Shown: positions 62,438-64,000 of the stretch, in pieces
How the letters are laid out: each line of letters opens with the position of its first letter
Position numbering within the stretch: position 1 is the stretch's first letter
Assembly: GCF_002269255.1 (NCBI RefSeq)
Contig: NZ_CP022823.1
Location: forward strand, 1,612,001 to 1,676,000
DNA length: 64,000 bases
Source: Klebsiella quasivariicola
GTDB lineage: Bacteria; Pseudomonadota; Gammaproteobacteria; Enterobacterales; Enterobacteriaceae
Direction: 5' to 3'
Position numbers and translations under genes: made by a program
Notes under the pieces: generated by a model
Seen by the model: only the letters and a program-made list of their open reading frames with translations
Databases searched by the model: none
What the model was told of the DNA's origin: nothing

Positions 62438-62489
62438 TTCATCTCCTTTATGTTCGGTTTATCCCCATTAAGTCATGGGTTAGCGATAA

Positions 62490-62509
62490 TTTGTTTGATA
62501 TCGAACAAA
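62490..62509. promoter_or_regulatory. GlpR-type operator with overlapping FNR-like site upstream of glpA
   Basis: TTTGTTTGATATCGAACAAA is close to the palindromic GlpR pattern (GTTCGWTAWCGAAC core, one left-arm mismatch). Within it, TTGATATCGAACAA (62495-62508) matches an FNR box except one right-half base. A further right half-site ATCGAGCATA follows at 62510 and TATGTTCGGT at 62449. These fit glycerol-3-phosphate and anaerobic control of glpABC. Confidence 0.55.
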
Positions 62510-62547
62510 ATCGAGCATAAATCGAAAATGAAATGTTTGTTATGTGG

Positions 62548-63426
62548 TCAAAGTCGCTTTTGGTCCACCAGCTGACGCAGGCAATCATGCAGCAACTGAA
62601 TCGGGCTGCCGCTAACCGGTGAGGTGCTGGTGATAAGCGATACGTGACGATAAAAGGCAGGTTCCAGAGGCACGGAGTACAGCGGTTGTTCCAGCGTTTT
62701 TAGCGTGAGTTCCGGCAGCAAAGCGATACCTAATCCCAGACGAATAAAACTCATGGCAGTGCCTGGGTGGTTAAATTCATATTTTATATTAGGTGTAATA
62801 TTCCTGTTCGCAAACAGCGACATAATGCTCATTTCGTACCGCCCTTTGCTGATAATTAATGGCTCATCGTACAGTGCTTCGAGAGGAATACTGCTCCGGC
62901 GGGCAAAAGGATGCGATTGAGGAACGACAACCATAAATCTGTCTTTATAAAATGGTGTGGCAAACAGGCCGTTAACGGAAATATGGGTGAATCCGGCGTC
63001 GATATTATTCTCCCGAATGGATTCAATAATCTCCGTACTGTTTGCTTCATAAGGCACTATTTTAATATGCGGATGATGTTGCTCGAAGTAGTGAACGACC
63101 TGGGGCAGGATACTGGCACAAATGCCGGGGAAACAGCCGATGCGCAGCAGGCGCAGCGGTGTTTTCTTTTCCTGTTCGGCTATCTCCTTAATGGCGCTCA
63201 CTTCACTCATCAGTCGTCGCATCGCCGGAACAAGGCGTTCTCCTGCCGCCGTCAGCTTGAGCGCTTTTCGCCGTTCTCGTTCGACTATCGCCACGCCAAG
63301 CTCCTCTTCCAGTCCGGCAATGGCCTGGCTGACCGCCGATTGGGTCATATAGAGACGTCTGGCGGCCTCAGTAAAACCGCCGTATTTCAGCACGGTAAGC
63401 AGAGCGTGGATCTGCGTTAATGTCAT
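62548..63426 (-). CDS. LysR-family transcriptional regulator
   Basis: 292-residue LysR-type regulator. The N-terminal helix-turn-helix reads GGFTEAARRLYMTQSAVSQAIAGLEEELG; the effector domain starts near residue 90 (LLRIGCFPGICASILPQVVHYF). It diverges from the MFS gene across 184 bases containing an AT-rich palindrome, so that transporter is the likely target. It is downstream of, and unrelated in direction to, the glpA promoter. The specific regulator was not recognised. Confidence 0.85.
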   Translation of the reverse strand: MTLTQIHALLTVLKYGGFTEAARRLYMTQSAVSQAIAGLEEELGVAIVERERRKALKLTAAGERLVPAMRRLMSEVSAIKEIAEQEKKTPLRLLRIGCFPGICASILPQVVHYFEQHHPHIKIVPYEANSTEIIESIRENNIDAGFTHISVNGLFATPFYKDRFMVVVPQSHPFARRSSIPLEALYDEPLIISKGRYEMSIMSLFANRNITPNIKYEFNHPGTAMSFIRLGLGIALLPELTLKTLEQPLYSVPLEPAFYRHVSLITSTSPVSGSPIQLLHDCLRQLVDQKRL

Positions 63427-63441
63427 AAGTTTTCTCTAATG

Positions 63442-63464
63442 AAATTAATTAAAATGATTAATTT
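63442..63464. promoter_or_regulatory. AT-rich palindrome between LysR gene and MFS gene
   Basis: AAATTAAT (63442-63449) and ATTAATTT (63457-63464) are perfect inverted arms seven bases apart, located 16 bases upstream of the LysR start. The position and symmetry fit a LysR-type binding site that also autoregulates. Confidence 0.5.
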
Positions 63465-63610
63465 TACTAATTTACACAGGTTGCTTATGATTTTCCTGAA
63501 ACTTAATCACACAATCACGCACGCAATTATTGGTATTCACAATGTATTTCTGAAATTATATATTCGTTATGAATGTGGTAATGCGCGCCGTTACAGTAAG
63601 GTGCAATTAG

Positions 63611-64000
63611 ATGAAAGAAAAACTGTGGACGAAAGATTTTTGGGCCATCACGATTGTTAGTTTTATTATTTTCTTCGTATTTTATGTTCTTCTGACGCTC
63701 CTGCCTATTTATATTGCTGAGAATTTGCATGCGACTGCGGATAAGGCTGGGTTGCTGGTGACCTTCTTCCTGGTTGCCGCGATTATTGTCCGCCCCTTCG
63801 CCGGTCAGTGGGTGGGTAAATATTCCAACAAAGGCATTTTGCTGATTTCCTCTTTGGCCTTTTTGGTGGTTACGGCTCTGTACCCCTTTTGCCATACCAT
63901 TGAAGGACTGCTGTTCATTAGGGTTCTTCACGGCATCACCTTCGGTGTGATCACCACCGTCAAGGGGACCATCTCTGCGCGCTTAATTCCCGCCTCGCGG
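63611..64000 (+). CDS. MFS transporter, 3' end outside the window
   Basis: First 130 codons of a major facilitator protein, beginning MKEKLWTKDFWAITIVSF with AAGGTG upstream of ATG 63611. Four hydrophobic helices are visible; RPFAGQWVGKYSNKG between helices 2 and 3 is the MFS motif A region and FIRVLHGITFGV is the motif B helix. It resembles YfcJ/YhhS-type exporters. The frame is open to the last base. Divergent from the LysR gene, its probable regulator. Substrate unknown. Confidence 0.82.
   Translation, partial: MKEKLWTKDFWAITIVSFIIFFVFYVLLTLLPIYIAENLHATADKAGLLVTFFLVAAIIVRPFAGQWVGKYSNKGILLISSLAFLVVTALYPFCHTIEGLLFIRVLHGITFGVITTVKGTISARLIPASR

Noticed and set aside
1..64000. CRISPR arrays, tRNA or rRNA genes, insertion sequences, prophage
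   Set aside because: No regularly spaced repeats, cloverleaf-like sequence, rRNA segments, transposase-with-terminal-repeat units or phage genes were seen; the Rpn gene belongs to a nuclease family despite its transposase label.

Overview
The window is a stretch of chromosome from a gammaproteobacterium of the family Enterobacteriaceae, most likely a Klebsiella-type organism. Nearly every gene has a close Escherichia coli/Salmonella counterpart in a familiar order (ubiX-argT-hisJQMP, yfcH-folX-yfcG-yfcF-yfcE-yfcD, pta-ackA, yfbVUTSR-alaA-lrhA, nuoA-N, rbn-elaA, menFDHBCE, rhmRDTA, glpCBA). The third-position GC richness and several locus differences (no arn/pmrD block between menE and nudI, no glpT beside glpA, no elaB between elaA and menF) argue against E. 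coli itself. The genus is an inference from remembered gene order, not from an alignment.

Layout. 1-4874: a visibly AT-richer four-gene block made of a truncated fold-III decarboxylase (matching the D-ornithine/D-lysine decarboxylase type), an antiporter-like APC permease, an alanine/ornithine-racemase-family protein and a second amino-acid permease. From 4981 the base composition changes to core values with ubiX, followed by argT and hisJQMP, the basic amino acid ABC uptake system, with NtrC and sigma-54 signals in front. 9921-14674: GNAT acetyltransferase and the yfc genes. 14762-18311: pta and ackA, separated by a 121-bp palindromic repeat. 18650-26007: yfbV, yfbU, the HAD phosphatase, yfbS, yfbR, alaA, lrhA. 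26660-41684: the 13-gene complex I operon nuoA to nuoN (nuoC and nuoD fused), with a REP pair between nuoL and nuoM. 41746-50316: RNase BN, elaA and the complete menFDHBCE menaquinone operon. 50372-54008: nudI, an Rpn-family nuclease with a probable internal second start, yfaZ and a CinA-like protein. 54213-58363: rhmR-rhmD-rhmT-rhmA for L-rhamnonate use. 58385-62437: anaerobic glycerol-3-phosphate dehydrogenase glpCBA. 62548-64000: a LysR regulator and the start of a divergent MFS transporter cut by the window edge.

How it fits together. The left third handles basic amino acids: the accessory block can plausibly invert L-ornithine or L-lysine to the D form and decarboxylate it, while argT-hisJQMP imports lysine, arginine, ornithine and histidine under nitrogen control. 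The middle and right parts are respiratory: complex I, UbiX (ubiquinone), the Men enzymes (menaquinone) and GlpABC, which feeds electrons to menaquinone. AckA-Pta provides acetate fermentation and acetyl-phosphate.

The most notable items are the D-amino-acid block, paired NtrC sites in front of both argT and hisJ, the in-frame internal gene at the 3' end of the Rpn nuclease, two abutting perfect palindromes at 51963-51992, and the LysR/MFS pair at the position where glpT is expected. I saw no rRNA, tRNA, CRISPR array, insertion sequence or prophage.
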